The notes: generated by a model not told the origin, from the letters alone. Shown: positions 17,926 to 26,707, counted from the first letter of the stretch. The stretch is 64,000 nt of DNA from Actinoplanes sp. DH11 (GCF_020873875.1 NZ_JAHWGU010000007.1:1-64000), one strand, 5' to 3'. Made by a program: numbers and translations.

Positions 17926-18054
17926 GCTTCGGACCACACCTGGTCCCGGGCTGCTGACAACTCTCTTCGTGGTGGTACGCCACCTGACCAGGCCGCTCCG
18001 CCAAGATCGACAGGCCGGTAGGTTGTGGCCTCTCGGGCGGGTACGCCACCGGGC

Positions 18055-18275
18055 TCAGGAGCGCGGGGCGTACATAGTGACAGCGACGCCGATCAGGCAG
18101 ATGGCGGCGCCGGTAAGGTCGTAGCGTTCGGGGTGGAAGTTGTCGGCGACCATCGCCCAGGCCAGCGATCCGGCAACGAAGATCCAGCCGTACGCGGCGA
18201 GGATGCGACCGGAGTTCGCTTCCGCTTGCAGGGTGGCGACGAAGCCGTACGCGCCGAGTGCGGCGATGCCGGCAC
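18055..18275 (-). pseudogene. ynfA/UPF0060 membrane protein, C-terminal fragment
   Basis: On the minus strand this reads [40 protein letters not shown] and ends [14 protein letters not shown] with a TGA at 18055. It is the C-terminal two-thirds of the small four-helix YnfA/UPF0060 family (about 110 residues). The N-terminal helix is missing: homology stops abruptly near 18275, where unrelated sequence and then a recombinase fragment begin. Probably cut by the recombination event that created this junction. Confidence 0.75.
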
Positions 18276-18363
18276 TCGGCCGTCAGGTGTGCCACTCTGT
18301 GGGCGTGTGTTGCCGGTCCGGTGTCGGCGGTGATCGTCGACGGCCGCGGCGTTCGGCGACCTC

Positions 18364-18505
18364 ATGAAGCGCTTGCCGTTATGCGACTTGGGCGGCTTCA
18401 CCCGGATACGGCTGCCCGGATCTTCCACCACGAGCTGCCGGCGCACCGTCCGCGTGCCCTGCACCGGCTCCAGATCATCGGACCGCAGCCCGGTCACGTC
18501 GATCA
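18364..18505 (-). pseudogene. tyrosine recombinase fragment
   Basis: A minus-strand frame reads GLRSDDLEPVQGTRTVRRQ and then LVVEDPGSRIRVKPPKSHNG. This closely matches the central part of the intact integrase at 3289-4377 (VRRQIVVEDPGSRLRVKPPK). Neither the N-terminal nor the catalytic C-terminal region is present. It marks an old element end inside the present island. Confidence 0.75.
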
Positions 18506-18598
18506 CCCGCCTCACCGTAACCACCGGCACGCCCTCAAGAAGTCGCTTGCTGACGGCAAGTGTGGATGGCCGAAGACCCACGACCCGGATCTCGCGGA

Positions 18599-19171
18599 CT
18601 AACGGTCATCCAGTGGACCGGTGTTCACGTCGATGGCGCGTTCAAGAGCGCCTTGCTGACGCGCGGCGTCGTTGGCGGCGCGGTCGATTGCTGCGGAGTC
18701 GCGGTCAGCACCGGCTGCCACCCGGTCACGATCGGCGGCGACCCGATCGCCGGCCGCAGCCCATCGTTCTCCTCGAACGTGATCCAGGTAGTCGCGGAAG
18801 GCGACCCGGTCGACGGCCGCCTGCTCTCGATCGGCGGCTGCGGCGTCGCGGTCGGACGCGGCCTGCTCCCACACGATAAGGAGTTGTTCCTGGTCGGCCG
18901 GGTGTTCGGCTGCCGACTGCTCACGTAGGTGGGCCGCTTGCGCTCGCTCGGCCGCCTGCCGGTCGCGAAGCTCGGCCGCTCGCAGGCAATGCCGTACCAC
19001 CTGCTGCGTGTCCTGCCCGGCCTGGTCGCGGGTGGTCGCCGCCCGGTCACGGGCTCGGGCGTCGTGGTCACGATCGTGCGCCGTCGTGTCCCGGACCTCA
19101 GCGGCATCATCGCGCGCTTGCCCGGCGCGGTCTCGGTCGTCCGGGCTGTCCACTCCATATCGCGCCACCAC
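18599..19171 (-). CDS. RD-rich repetitive coiled-coil protein
   Basis: A 190-residue hydrophilic protein made almost wholly of A, D, R, Q and E in a degenerate heptad-like pattern (ARDRAATTRDQAGQD, AASDRDAAAADREQAAVDR, GDRVAADRDRVAAGADRD). It is predicted to be a long charged coiled coil with no membrane segment. Similar A/R/D repeats occur in actinomycete proteins next to signalling genes. The two GTG codons at 19171/19168 are the likely starts. Function unknown. A second protein of similar composition is encoded at 20016-20402. Confidence 0.6.
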   Translation of the reverse strand: MVARYGVDSPDDRDRAGQARDDAAEVRDTTAHDRDHDARARDRAATTRDQAGQDTQQVVRHCLRAAELRDRQAAERAQAAHLREQSAAEHPADQEQLLIVWEQAASDRDAAAADREQAAVDRVAFRDYLDHVRGERWAAAGDRVAADRDRVAAGADRDSAAIDRAANDAARQQGALERAIDVNTGPLDDR

Positions 19172-19499
19172 TCGCCCATTCTCGCCCCGAGGGGCTTCGC
19201 GGCGAACACCGTCCGCCGGCTGTCGCGCCCGGCGCGGGTCCTCGACAAGCTTCGCCGGGCTGCCGTGATCTTGTCGGACGGCGGCCTACCGGCATGGGCA
19301 AGATCGGGGTCGATGTGCGTTACGCTGCGGCAACTGTCGGAGCATTTCGAATGTCCGGCTCTGCGGCGGGTATCCGCGGTCGGTCATCACAGCACCGACT
19401 CGCGAAGCGGCGCCGTACCTCCCGCTCGCCCGCTCATCCCGGAGATTGCCGGCGACCGGTATCCGGCGCAGCCCCTCACGAGAGGCAAGGGGCACGAGT
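19172..19499. other. divergent intergenic region
   Basis: About 330 bases between two divergent genes, with no gene seen. GGGTAT at 19368-19373 with GAAT 15 bases upstream is a weak match to the SigB-type promoter pattern and would drive the anti-sigma-like gene at 19500. Confidence 0.3.
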
Positions 19500-19922
19500 A
19501 TGAACGACCAACCAGATCAGCACCTGTCGCCGGTATCCGACCTGCTGCTGCCCACCGCCGGGTCAGCGCGTCACGCGCGCGATCTCATCACCGGCGCGTG
19601 CATGCAGTGGGAACTACCGCACTTGGTCGAGCCGGCCAGCCTGATCGTGACCGAGCTGGTCACCAACGCCGTCAGGCACGCGGACACCCTCATCGACCTG
19701 CAGATCATCAACAACGACGGTCAGTTGCTCATCCTGGTCAGCGACGGCAGTACCGCCGTCCCGGCCCCACCATCGCGAGCGGCGACCACGGCGCGCCTTG
19801 ACCCTGATCGCGCCATCGGACTGATCCTCGTCGACGCGACAGCGGACCGATGGGGCTGTCGCCGGATCACCGGCGGAAAGACGATGTGGTCGGCACTGAA
19901 CATCGGGGCTCAGGCGGCGTGA
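19500..19922 (+). CDS. RsbW-like anti-sigma ATPase
   Basis: A 140-residue stand-alone HATPase_c domain of the RsbW/SpoIIAB type. The N-box is ELVTNAVRHA (near 54-63), a degenerate G1 loop is LVSDGST, and G2 is around AIGLILVDATADRWG. Such proteins bind a sigma factor or phosphorylate a STAS antagonist. Starts at ATG 19500 behind AAGGGG. Candidate partners are the STAS proteins at 20422-21002 and 22673-23032 and the sigma factor at 23225. The G1 loop lacks the usual DxGxG glycines, so ATP affinity may be low. Confidence 0.82.
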   Translation: MNDQPDQHLSPVSDLLLPTAGSARHARDLITGACMQWELPHLVEPASLIVTELVTNAVRHADTLIDLQIINNDGQLLILVSDGSTAVPAPPSRAATTARLDPDRAIGLILVDATADRWGCRRITGGKTMWSALNIGAQAA

Positions 19923-20015
19923 ACCCGCCCACCGGTGCAAGTTCGGTACAGCTGCTTTCCGATCCTTCGGGGTAACCAGGAGTAGATGTGGTGAGACGCG
20001 GGGAGGAGCGGGCGG

Positions 20016-20402
20016 GTGGAATCGGACAACCGGACATGGAACGACCTGGCAGCCGAAGCGCGCCAGCGTGGTGAGCGGGCAGCCCGCCGCGCTCGTGAAG
20101 CACGCGAGCGGGCGGCCGAGATCGACGACGGACTACGCGCCTTCGCCCGCACCGGTGATGCGGTGGCCGTGTCGACCCCGCAGACCGCGGAACGAGCCGC
20201 TGACCTTGCCGCCGAGAGCCGGGAACGGCCCGCCGGCGCGCACCTGGACGCCGCGCGCGGTCACGAACTCGCCGAGCGGGCGCACGACCGCGCCGCCACA
20301 CACGAACCGGCCCACGCCGGCGAACATCGGCATCAGGCGCGGCGGCATCACGCCGAGGCGGTGCGCGCTCGGCGTGAGGCCGAGGCCGAGGCCGACAGCT
20401 AG
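20016..20402 (+). CDS. Arg/Ala/His-rich coiled-coil protein
   Basis: A 128-residue protein (GTG at 20016, RBS GGGAGGAG) dominated by R, A, E and H in a helical pattern (ARQRGERAARRAREARERAAE, then HRHQARRHHAEAVRARREAEAEAD). The composition resembles the RD-rich protein at 18599-19171 but is more basic and His-rich. It begins with MESDNRTWNDLAAEA, which looks like a real helical start. No known domain. It lies between an anti-sigma ATPase and a STAS gene, so a regulatory or scaffold role is possible but unproven. Confidence 0.55.
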   Translation: MESDNRTWNDLAAEARQRGERAARRAREARERAAEIDDGLRAFARTGDAVAVSTPQTAERAADLAAESRERPAGAHLDAARGHELAERAHDRAATHEPAHAGEHRHQARRHHAEAVRARREAEAEADS

Positions 20403-20421
20403 GTTTCGGCGGACATCACGC

Positions 20422-21002
20422 TCATCGGTGCGGCCTCGCGCTGGGTGTCGGCGGGCGCCACGGGTAGCTGCTGGAGATCGCTCGGGCTCGCTCGCATGTT
20501 TCCCGGGCGGTCTGGCGCAGCTGTTGTGCCTGTTCGACCACTTGTTGCGGGGTTGGCGGCGGGTTCGGCGCCTGCCGTCCGGGGGTGCGCCGCCGCCCGG
20601 TGGTGATGGCCAGGGCGGGGTTCGGGGTGACGCGAACAGCTCGAGCAGTCCGCTGATCTCCAAGACCTGATAAGGGATGCGGGCCGGGTTGGTCACCACG
20701 AGCCGGCTGCCGGCCGCTTCGGCGTCGTTGCGGCAGAGCAGCAGCGATCGGATGCCGGACGAGTCGAGAAAGCTCAGGCCGCCGGCATCGATGTCGAGTG
20801 TCGCGGGAGCCGCGCCACGCAAGGCCAGGACGACCTGGTGGTGGAGATGCTCGGCTGTCGTGCGGTCAAGTTCTCCAGTGAGGATCAGGCGGACCATCCC
20901 CGTTGCGGTCGACGTGATGACGTCGACGCGTAGCCAGTCGCTGCCGCTCCCGCCGTCAGCAGTAGGGTCACTGCCGCTCTGGTGTGCCGCCGTGGGGTCC
21001 AT
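20422..21002 (-). CDS. STAS anti-anti-sigma protein, frameshifted tail
   Basis: The ATG at 21002 begins a protein with a STAS domain (residues about 20-120): GMVRLILTGELDRTTAEHL, then the phosphorylatable Ser in LSFLDSSGIRSLLLC, then QVLEISGLLELF. After LELF the open frame continues as Pro/Arg-rich nonsense antisense to the gene at 20016-20402. One base shift near 20630-20638 instead gives a sensible tail (VTPNPALAITTGRRR, then QQVVEQAQQLRQTARETCERA) and a stop at 20422, clear of that gene. I therefore take the tail as the true reading and the frame break as a recent mutation or sequence error. It would be the substrate or partner of an RsbW-like kinase. Confidence 0.65.
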
Positions 21003-21384
21003 ACCGATCCTGCCGCGAGCGTAAGGATGCTTCCGGTCAAAGGAGCTGTGGCCTACTCGGGACACGCTACTCCCCCTGCCGGTACCAGCAGCCGATAGCG
21101 GAATCACCCGATCATGGGACTTTCACCTCGTGTACGACCCTTCCCGGCGGGTTTGAACCATATCGGGCGCGCTCGTCTTCATTCGCAGAGACTGAGCGCT
21201 CATCACGGCAGCATGAGGCCGCCGCCCTACCCGCGTTCCGGCTACGGCGAAGCGTCCGCGGGGCGAGTCATGATGCCTGCCAAGCGCCGTTATCCCGAAT
21301 GTGAAGTCGCTCGGTCATACTGACGGCGACCGGTTGCCGTCCACGGCTGGCGCCGGCCGGTAACCAGCGAAGAAGAGGTAAAGC
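21003..21384. other. divergent intergenic region
   Basis: About 380 bases between the minus-strand STAS gene and the plus-strand phosphatase; no gene seen. It presumably carries both promoters. CCGGTAAC at about 21357-21364 is only a weak partial match to a GGGTA-type -10. Confidence 0.3.
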
Positions 21385-22632
21385 GTGGTCGCTGACGGAC
21401 GCAGAACCGTCACGTCGCTGCCTGGCAACAGTGTCGCTCACGGCGGCTCGCAGGCCGACGCGTCCGTCGCCGGCATCGTGATCCTGCTGATCGAGGACGA
21501 CCTCGGCGACGCGGTCCTGGTCCAGGAATACCTGTCCGACAGCGACCTCGACGCCCGCCTGCACCACGTCAGCACCCTCACCCACGCCATAGACGGCGGC
21601 CACGAGCCGGAGTGCGTCCTGCTGGACCTGCACCTGCCCGACGGCTCCGGCCTCGATGCCCTGCGCCGGGTGTTGCGACGGTGGCCGCACGTCGCCGTGG
21701 TGGTGCTCACCGGCCTCAACGACGCGGCGACCGGCTCGGCCGCGGTCGCGGCCGGAGCCCAGGACTATCTCGTCAAGGACCAGGTCGACGCGGCGGTCCT
21801 GGATCGCACCATCCGCTACGCGGTACAGCGTAAACGCGTGCAGACCGCCGAACGCCGGCTGCGTGACGGGCAGCTGCAGACCGACGAGAACACCCGCCTG
21901 CAGCGCGGCCTGCTGCCCACACCGTTGCTGAACGACACGACCGTGCAGGTGGTCAGCCGGTATCTACCCGGCCAGCAACGCTCGCTGCTCGGCGGCGACT
22001 TCTACGACGTCGTGCAAACCGACGACGGGGTCGTGCACGCGCTCATCGGTGACGTCTGCGGCAACGGACCCGACGAAGCCGCCCTCGGCGTCGGTCTGCG
22101 GTTCGGCTGGCGCACCCTGACCCTGGCCGGGCTACGCAAGGCCGACCGGATGCGGCTGCTCGAACAGGTCCTGGTCGCCGAACGACCGCATGACGGCATG
22201 TTCGCCACCGTCTGCACCGCCGGCATCAACCTCGCCACGTCCGAGGTCATCATGCTCAGCGCCGGGCACCCCGCACCGCTGATCATCACCAGCGGCGGCG
22301 CCTACCCGGCCCCCACCACCTACGGCCCCGGTTTGGGGATGGCACCGGGACGAGCACGGTGGCGTGAATCGCGTATCACTGTGCCGGCCGGTGCGGGGCT
22401 GCTGCTGTACACCGACGGCGTCATCGAAAGCTTCTGCGACGACGGCACCCGTCTCGGCGAGGACCGTTTCCTCACCCTCGCCGCCCGCCTGAGCAGCATC
22501 GAAGACCCAGATGAGTACGTCGACGCCCTGCTCGCCGAGATCCAGCACGCCGACGCCGGCCGCCACAACGACGACACCGCCGTGCTCTATCTGCGGTGGC
22601 CTGCCGATGGGCCGGTGTCCGACAAGAGTTGA
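21385..22632 (+). CDS. receiver-linked SpoIIE/PP2C phosphatase
   Basis: A 415-residue RssB/RsbU-like protein. It has an N-terminal receiver domain (about 30-150: acidic pair E37-D39, phospho-acceptor D81 in LLDLHLPDGSG, T109, K131), a short coiled linker, then a SpoIIE-type serine phosphatase (LLGGDFYDVV, ALIGDVCGNGPDEA, MLSAGHPAPL, LLLYTDGVIE, HNDDTAVL). It should dephosphorylate a STAS antagonist when its receiver is phosphorylated, releasing the sigma factor. GTG start with AAGAGGT upstream. It is immediately upstream of, and convergent with, the STAS gene at 22673-23032. Confidence 0.92.
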   Translation: MVADGRRTVTSLPGNSVAHGGSQADASVAGIVILLIEDDLGDAVLVQEYLSDSDLDARLHHVSTLTHAIDGGHEPECVLLDLHLPDGSGLDALRRVLRRWPHVAVVVLTGLNDAATGSAAVAAGAQDYLVKDQVDAAVLDRTIRYAVQRKRVQTAERRLRDGQLQTDENTRLQRGLLPTPLLNDTTVQVVSRYLPGQQRSLLGGDFYDVVQTDDGVVHALIGDVCGNGPDEAALGVGLRFGWRTLTLAGLRKADRMRLLEQVLVAERPHDGMFATVCTAGINLATSEVIMLSAGHPAPLIITSGGAYPAPTTYGPGLGMAPGRARWRESRITVPAGAGLLLYTDGVIESFCDDGTRLGEDRFLTLAARLSSIEDPDEYVDALLAEIQHADAGRHNDDTAVLYLRWPADGPVSDKS

Positions 22633-22672
22633 CGCGTGCACCGCAACATGCGGCCGGTGTGGCGCGCATTGC

Positions 22673-23032
22673 TCAGGTCCGGATCAGCACCGCTTCCAGG
22701 CCGGTGATCGCCAGGATGCGCCGGGCCGTCGAGCTCGGCTCGACGACGGCGAAGCCGCGGCCTTGCTCCTGGGCGTAGTGCAGGCCACCGACGAGCACGC
22801 CCAGTGCGGTGGAGTCCAGGAAACCGACGTCGGCCAGGTTCACCCGCACCTCGGTGACCCCGGCGGCCTGTGCCTGCTCGAACAACAGCCCTTGCAACGT
22901 CGCCGCGCACGCGAGGTCCAGCTCGCCGGCGAGCGCGATCGTGCAGACGCCGGCGTCATAGGTCAGCCGATGACGCCAGATAGGCGACTGCTCCACCCGT
23001 ACCTCCGCAAGCTTTGAAAGGGCTACGGACAT
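22673..23032 (-). CDS. STAS anti-anti-sigma factor (RsbV/SpoIIAA-like)
   Basis: A 119-residue stand-alone STAS domain. Core motifs are GVCTIALAGELDLACAATL and DVGFLDSTALGVLVGGL, where the Ser of FLDSTAL is the phosphorylation site. In the unphosphorylated form it would bind an RsbW-like anti-sigma factor. It faces the phosphatase at 21385-22632, its likely activator, and is divergent from the sigma factor at 23225. The RBS is GAGG before the ATG at 23032. Confidence 0.88.
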   Translation of the reverse strand: MSVALSKLAEVRVEQSPIWRHRLTYDAGVCTIALAGELDLACAATLQGLLFEQAQAAGVTEVRVNLADVGFLDSTALGVLVGGLHYAQEQGRGFAVVEPSSTARRILAITGLEAVLIRT

Positions 23033-23224
23033 GGTGCCTCAATCTCGGTATCCCGCCATGATCGGCCTCGTCTGACCCAGAAATCGGCAGACATCGCATC
23101 CTTCGTTCGCGTCGTCTTTGCCACCTGATCGGATGAGTTAGCGATTGGTGCAGGAGGGGCAAGTCAAGGTGTCGTAGCCGTCCGAGTGGCGGCTGACCAG
23201 TAGCGAACGCCTGCAAGGAGTCTC

Positions 23225-24037
23225 ATGACCGTGGTCGCCGCGCCTGCTCACAGCACTACGCTCGCCTCCGGCACGACTGGCACCACTGACGTGGCGGGTG
23301 AGCTGATCACGGCGATGGCGGCGCTGCCGGCCGGTCATCCGTCCCGGCCTGGATTGCGGGATCGGGCGATCGAGGCGTGGATGCCGCTGGCGCGGCATCT
23401 GGCGCAGCGGTACGCCGGCCGTGGTGAGCCGTTCGACGACCTGCAGCAGGTCGCCGTCATGGGGCTGATCAAGGCGGTCGACCGGTTCGACGCCGACCGC
23501 GGTGTGGAGTTCGCCGGGTTCGCGATCCCGACCATCGTCGGTGAGTTGAAGCGGCACTTCCGCGACCGCACCTGGTCGATCCGGGTTCCCCGCCGGCTGC
23601 AGGAGCTGCGGCTGGCGATCACCGGCGCCAACAACGATCTGGCGCACACGCTGGGTCGCTCCCCGACCGTCGCGGACATCGCCACCCACCTCGGTGTCAC
23701 CGAGGAAGAGGTCCTCGAAGGCTTGGAAGGGGCGCGGGCGTACAACGCGACCAGCCTCTCCACGCCGACCAGCAGCGACGCCGGCAGCAGCACCACGCTC
23801 GCCGACACCCTCGGTGAGCAGGACACCGGCTTCGAGCTCGCCGAGCTGAGGGTGTCGCTCGGCTCGGCGCTGGCCGGCCTCGACGACCGTGAGCAGAAGA
23901 TCATCAGTCTGCGGTTCTACGGCAACCTCACCCAGACCGAGATCGCCGAGCAGATCGGCGTCTCGCAGATGCACGTCTCCCGGCTGCTCGCCCGGGCCTT
24001 GGTCAAGCTGCGCCGGCAGATCGACGCCACCGCCTGA
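23225..24037 (+). CDS. RNA polymerase sigma factor, SigB/SigF family
   Basis: A 270-residue stress sigma factor. Region 2 has PFDDLQQVAVMGLIKAVDRFD and GVEFAGFAIPTIVGELKRHFRD; region 3 has RVPRRLQELRLAITGANNDL; region 4 has LRFYGNLTQTEIAEQIGVSQMHVSRLLARAL. GCAAGGAG precedes the ATG. Family members read GNNT-N14/16-GGGTA promoters, and such sites occur within this island (36304-36356, 33302-33326). Anti-sigma and STAS genes nearby suggest control by partner switching. It is the only sigma factor in the window. Confidence 0.94.
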   Translation: MTVVAAPAHSTTLASGTTGTTDVAGELITAMAALPAGHPSRPGLRDRAIEAWMPLARHLAQRYAGRGEPFDDLQQVAVMGLIKAVDRFDADRGVEFAGFAIPTIVGELKRHFRDRTWSIRVPRRLQELRLAITGANNDLAHTLGRSPTVADIATHLGVTEEEVLEGLEGARAYNATSLSTPTSSDAGSSTTLADTLGEQDTGFELAELRVSLGSALAGLDDREQKIISLRFYGNLTQTEIAEQIGVSQMHVSRLLARALVKLRRQIDATA

Positions 24038-24090
24038 GCTCTGGTGACCCGTCCGGCAGCTCGCCGTCGCAGTGGGGGTAGCAGCACGCC

Positions 24091-24864
24091 GTGGATGCCC
24101 TGATCTTCGGAGTGATCGCGTCGAGCGCGCTGGTCATCGGCGCGCTGGTCGGCGCGCGGATCCAGCTACCGAAGGCCGTGCTCGCGGCGATGCTGGCGTT
24201 CGCGGCGGGCGCGTTGATCACCGCACTGGCGTTCGAGTTGTTCGAGGACGCCTACGAGCACGGCGGGATCTGGCGGGCCGGTGTCGGATTGATCGTCGGC
24301 GCCGGTGTCTTCACCGCCCTCAGCGCCTGGCTGGACCGGGCCGCCCAAGGCCCGCGCGAGTAGTCGCACGGCAGCGAGAAACTCGACACGGACGCCGCCG
24401 CTGAGCAGCGGCGCCCGTCGGCGGCATCCACGTCCGGAGCCGCCGGGCTGGCCCTGCTCGCCGCGGTCACCCTCGACGGTGTGCCGGAGAACGTGGCCCT
24501 GGGTGTCTCCCTCGGCGGTGACTCCGGCGGGCTGGCGCTGCTGGCGGCGATCTTCGTGTCGAACTCCCCGGAAGCCCTGGTCGGCAGCGCTTCCATGCGC
24601 GCACAGGGACGGTCCCAGCGCTACATCATCGGTTGTTGGCTGGCCTGCGCCGCCGTGCTCACCCTCGCGGTGGTGCTGGGCGCCGGCCCGCTGGCGAACG
24701 CCTCCCCGGAGACCATCTCGCTACCGTTGGCGTTCGCCGCCGGAGCGGTACTGGCGTCGCTGGCCGACACGTTGATGCCGGAGGCGTACGAGAAGGGTGG
24801 CCCGACCGTGGCGATGAGCACCACTGCCGGATTCACCCTGTCGTTCGTGCTGTCCATCCTTTGA
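24091..24864 (+). pseudogene. ZIP-family metal transporter interrupted by in-frame TAG
   Basis: One continuous frame of 258 codons broken only by TAG at 24361-24363. Before the stop are three hydrophobic helices (ALIFGVIASSALVIGALVG, AVLAAMLAFAAGALITALAF, AGVGLIVGAGVFTAL). After it comes a His/acid-rich loop (SHGSEKLDTDAAAEQ), then the ZIP metal-site helix DGVPENVALGVSLGG, SNSPEALVGSASM and two more helices. The intact family imports divalent metals. The TAG falls in the variable cytoplasmic loop, so the gene is either recently dead, read through, or two half-proteins assemble. The second half has no clear RBS. Confidence 0.8.
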
Positions 24865-24993
24865 AAGGCCGACCTTCACCAATCATCTCGCCGCCGGCAC
24901 GGTGTGTCGGCTGCCCCTGCGGGTCGGGTACTCAGGAGTTGGCAGTTTCGCCTGGTGACGTGGCGGGCACAGCCTTCGCATGGTTCTTACGAG

Positions 24994-25182
24994 GTGAGGG
25001 CGAAGGTGCGGGTCGCTGGGGCGAGTCAGGATCCTCGGGTACGCCGGGCGGCGCCGCCTACCGCGATCGCCGCCGCCGTCGCGGCGGTGCTCGGCACGGT
25101 GATCGTGGTGACCCGCCGGCGGCGGGCGGCTGCGCGCCGCGCCCGGTTGCGGCCCGCGTCCTGGCTGGGCCGCCGCCGCTGA
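24994..25182 (+). CDS. small membrane-anchored basic peptide (tentative)
   Basis: A 62-residue frame with one hydrophobic helix (TAIAAAVAAVLGTVIVV) followed by an Arg-rich tail (TRRRRAAARRARLRPASW). The start is uncertain (GTG at 24994 or 25006) and the RBS is weak. The stretch is high in GC, so the frame could be open by chance, but the helix-plus-basic-tail design is typical of small actinobacterial membrane proteins. Confidence 0.35.
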   Translation: MRAKVRVAGASQDPRVRRAAPPTAIAAAVAAVLGTVIVVTRRRRAAARRARLRPASWLGRRR

Positions 25183-25245
25183 CACTCCCCCGCTGCGCCT
25201 GCACGCAGGCGCCGGACCTCTCTGTAGACAGGTGGAACCACTGTT

Positions 25246-25560
25246 ATGGCATTGATGAAGCTGGCAGCCGGCCTCGCCGTTGGCTATGTCCTCGGGACGC
25301 GCGCGGGCCAGGAGAAGTACGAACAGATCGCCGTGACGGCCCGTAAGGTCGCCGCTCACCCCACGGCTGTTCAAGCCCAGGAGAAGGCGAAGGCGCTGAT
25401 CAGTACGAGCGTCGACACCGTGAACACCCGGCTCGACACCGCAGCAGCCGAGCAGGCCACAGCACCGGCGGTGACGACCTCGCCCAAGCCCGGCCCGGCG
25501 CGGCGCAAGTCGGCGCCTCGCCCTGCGGCGACGCTTTCCACAGCCGATCCCGCGGTGTAG
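25246..25560 (+). CDS. YtxH-like small protein
   Basis: A 104-residue protein opening with MKLAAGLAVGYVLGTRAGQEKYEQI, a signature shared by conserved actinobacterial YtxH-like proteins (glycine-rich membrane-associated helix, then an amphipathic helix). The C-terminal 45 residues are Ala/Pro/Lys-rich and disordered. Function is unknown; homologues are often stress-induced. A strong hairpin follows at 25638-25672. Confidence 0.65.
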   Translation: MALMKLAAGLAVGYVLGTRAGQEKYEQIAVTARKVAAHPTAVQAQEKAKALISTSVDTVNTRLDTAAAEQATAPAVTTSPKPGPARRKSAPRPAATLSTADPAV

Positions 25561-25637
25561 CGCCGACACACGAATCTCTGCGCTTGCGGCACCGACCGGG
25601 TTCGCCGTGGCAGCCATCCCCGTGCCCGGTCGAGAAC

Positions 25638-25672
25638 GATGAAGGCCCGAGCCCTCGGCGAGGGCCTTCATC
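25638..25672. terminator. bidirectional hairpin between convergent genes
   Basis: Perfect 11-base arms GATGAAGGCCC (25638-25648) and GGGCCTTCATC (25662-25672) around a 13-base loop that itself can pair partly. It lies between the plus-strand gene ending at 25560 and the minus-strand gene ending at 25829. Confidence 0.75.
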
Positions 25673-25828
25673 GCGTGCGCAGCCCATTGAGGCCCGAGCT
25701 GTGGCGAGATCGGCGATCACTTCGGACGCCGACGTCGCCTCGCGGCGATACTGGTCTGGCCGAGGTGATACGCCGGTGCCCCGCCCTGCAAGAGGACGGG
25801 GCACCGGCGTGTCAGGTGATGCTCGCGG

Positions 25829-26635
25829 TCAGCTGATGGTGCGACGACCGTTCTCGTCCGGCAGGTCGGCCTCGATGCGCTCCTTGCGGACCTCCCCGCC
25901 GACGGTCTGCTGCTCGGTGACGGTCTCCTTGCCGAGCTTGACCCGCTCCACCGGGACGGTCTCGGTGTTGACCACCGGCCGCTCGGCGTGCAGGGTCACC
26001 TCGTGCTCCGACTCGGTCAGATCCGGGCCGGTGTACGCGGCGTCCCGGTTGGCGCCGGTGATCGGCTCACGCTCGAGGCGTACCTCTTCGCGGGTGACCG
26101 GGACCGACACCTGCTGCTGCTCGGTGACCACGTACTTACGCAGCCGGGCCCGGCCGGTCTGCTCACGCTCGGTGCCGACGTTGAGCTGCTCCTCCGAACG
26201 GGTCATCGCGTCGTCGCTGAGACCCGTGGTCTCCCGCCCACCGGCCGTCGTCGTGGCGGCGCCGGTGTAGGAGGTGTCGGCCATGGCGGTGCCGCTCTGG
26301 TACGTCCGGTAGGTGTCGTCCCAGCTGACGTCGTAGTGCCGGTAAAGCCGGTCGACCTCGTCCTGGCTCAGCGGCTCGTCGTGGTCGGCGTCGACGTTGG
26401 GGGCGTCCTTGACCGTCGCCTTGTCGAACGGCACCACCAGGTGATCGCCGCGCAGGTCGGTGCTCTGCAAGGGGAACAGCGACTCGTTCATGCCGAACAG
26501 CCCGGTCCGGACACTCGCCCACGCCGGGCGGCCGGTGGCGTCGGTCCACACCGCACCCACGGTGCCGATCTTGTCACCGTCATTGTCGATGACGTCGAGG
26601 CCGTACAGCGAATTGATCTTCTCCTGCGCGATCAC
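25829..26635 (-). CDS. PRC-barrel plus DUF2382 stress protein
   Basis: A 268-residue protein. Residues 1-110 form a PRC-barrel (INSLYGLDVIDNDGDKIGTVGAVW, then HLVVPFDKATVKDAP). A linker leads to a DUF2382 domain (about 145-265): LNVGTEREQTGRARLRKYV, VPVTREEVRLEREPI, AERPVVNTETVPVERVKL. Both domains are common in desiccation and stress proteins of bacteria; the biochemical role is not known. The GTG at 26635 follows GAGGAAG. A possible SigB-type promoter lies about 50 bases upstream (26684-26707). Confidence 0.85.
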   Translation of the reverse strand: MIAQEKINSLYGLDVIDNDGDKIGTVGAVWTDATGRPAWASVRTGLFGMNESLFPLQSTDLRGDHLVVPFDKATVKDAPNVDADHDEPLSQDEVDRLYRHYDVSWDDTYRTYQSGTAMADTSYTGAATTTAGGRETTGLSDDAMTRSEEQLNVGTEREQTGRARLRKYVVTEQQQVSVPVTREEVRLEREPITGANRDAAYTGPDLTESEHEVTLHAERPVVNTETVPVERVKLGKETVTEQQTVGGEVRKERIEADLPDENGRRTIS

Positions 26636-26683
26636 GGGGGATCTCACTTCCTCTGAAGGGGGCAACGACTACGCCCCTCTCGC

Positions 26684-26707
26684 TACCCCTCGCCGTCCGC
26701 CCCATTC
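26684..26707 (-). promoter_or_regulatory. possible SigB-type promoter
   Basis: On the minus strand GAAT (26707-26704), 14 bases, then GGGTAG (26689-26684). This fits GNNT-N14/16-GGGTA and lies 48 bases before the PRC/DUF2382 start. It is a weaker match than the pair at 36304-36356. Confidence 0.4.

Noticed and set aside
20133..20421. Extension of the STAS protein to 20133
   Set aside because: Pro/Arg-rich, antisense to the gene at 20016, and explained better by a frame break near 20634.
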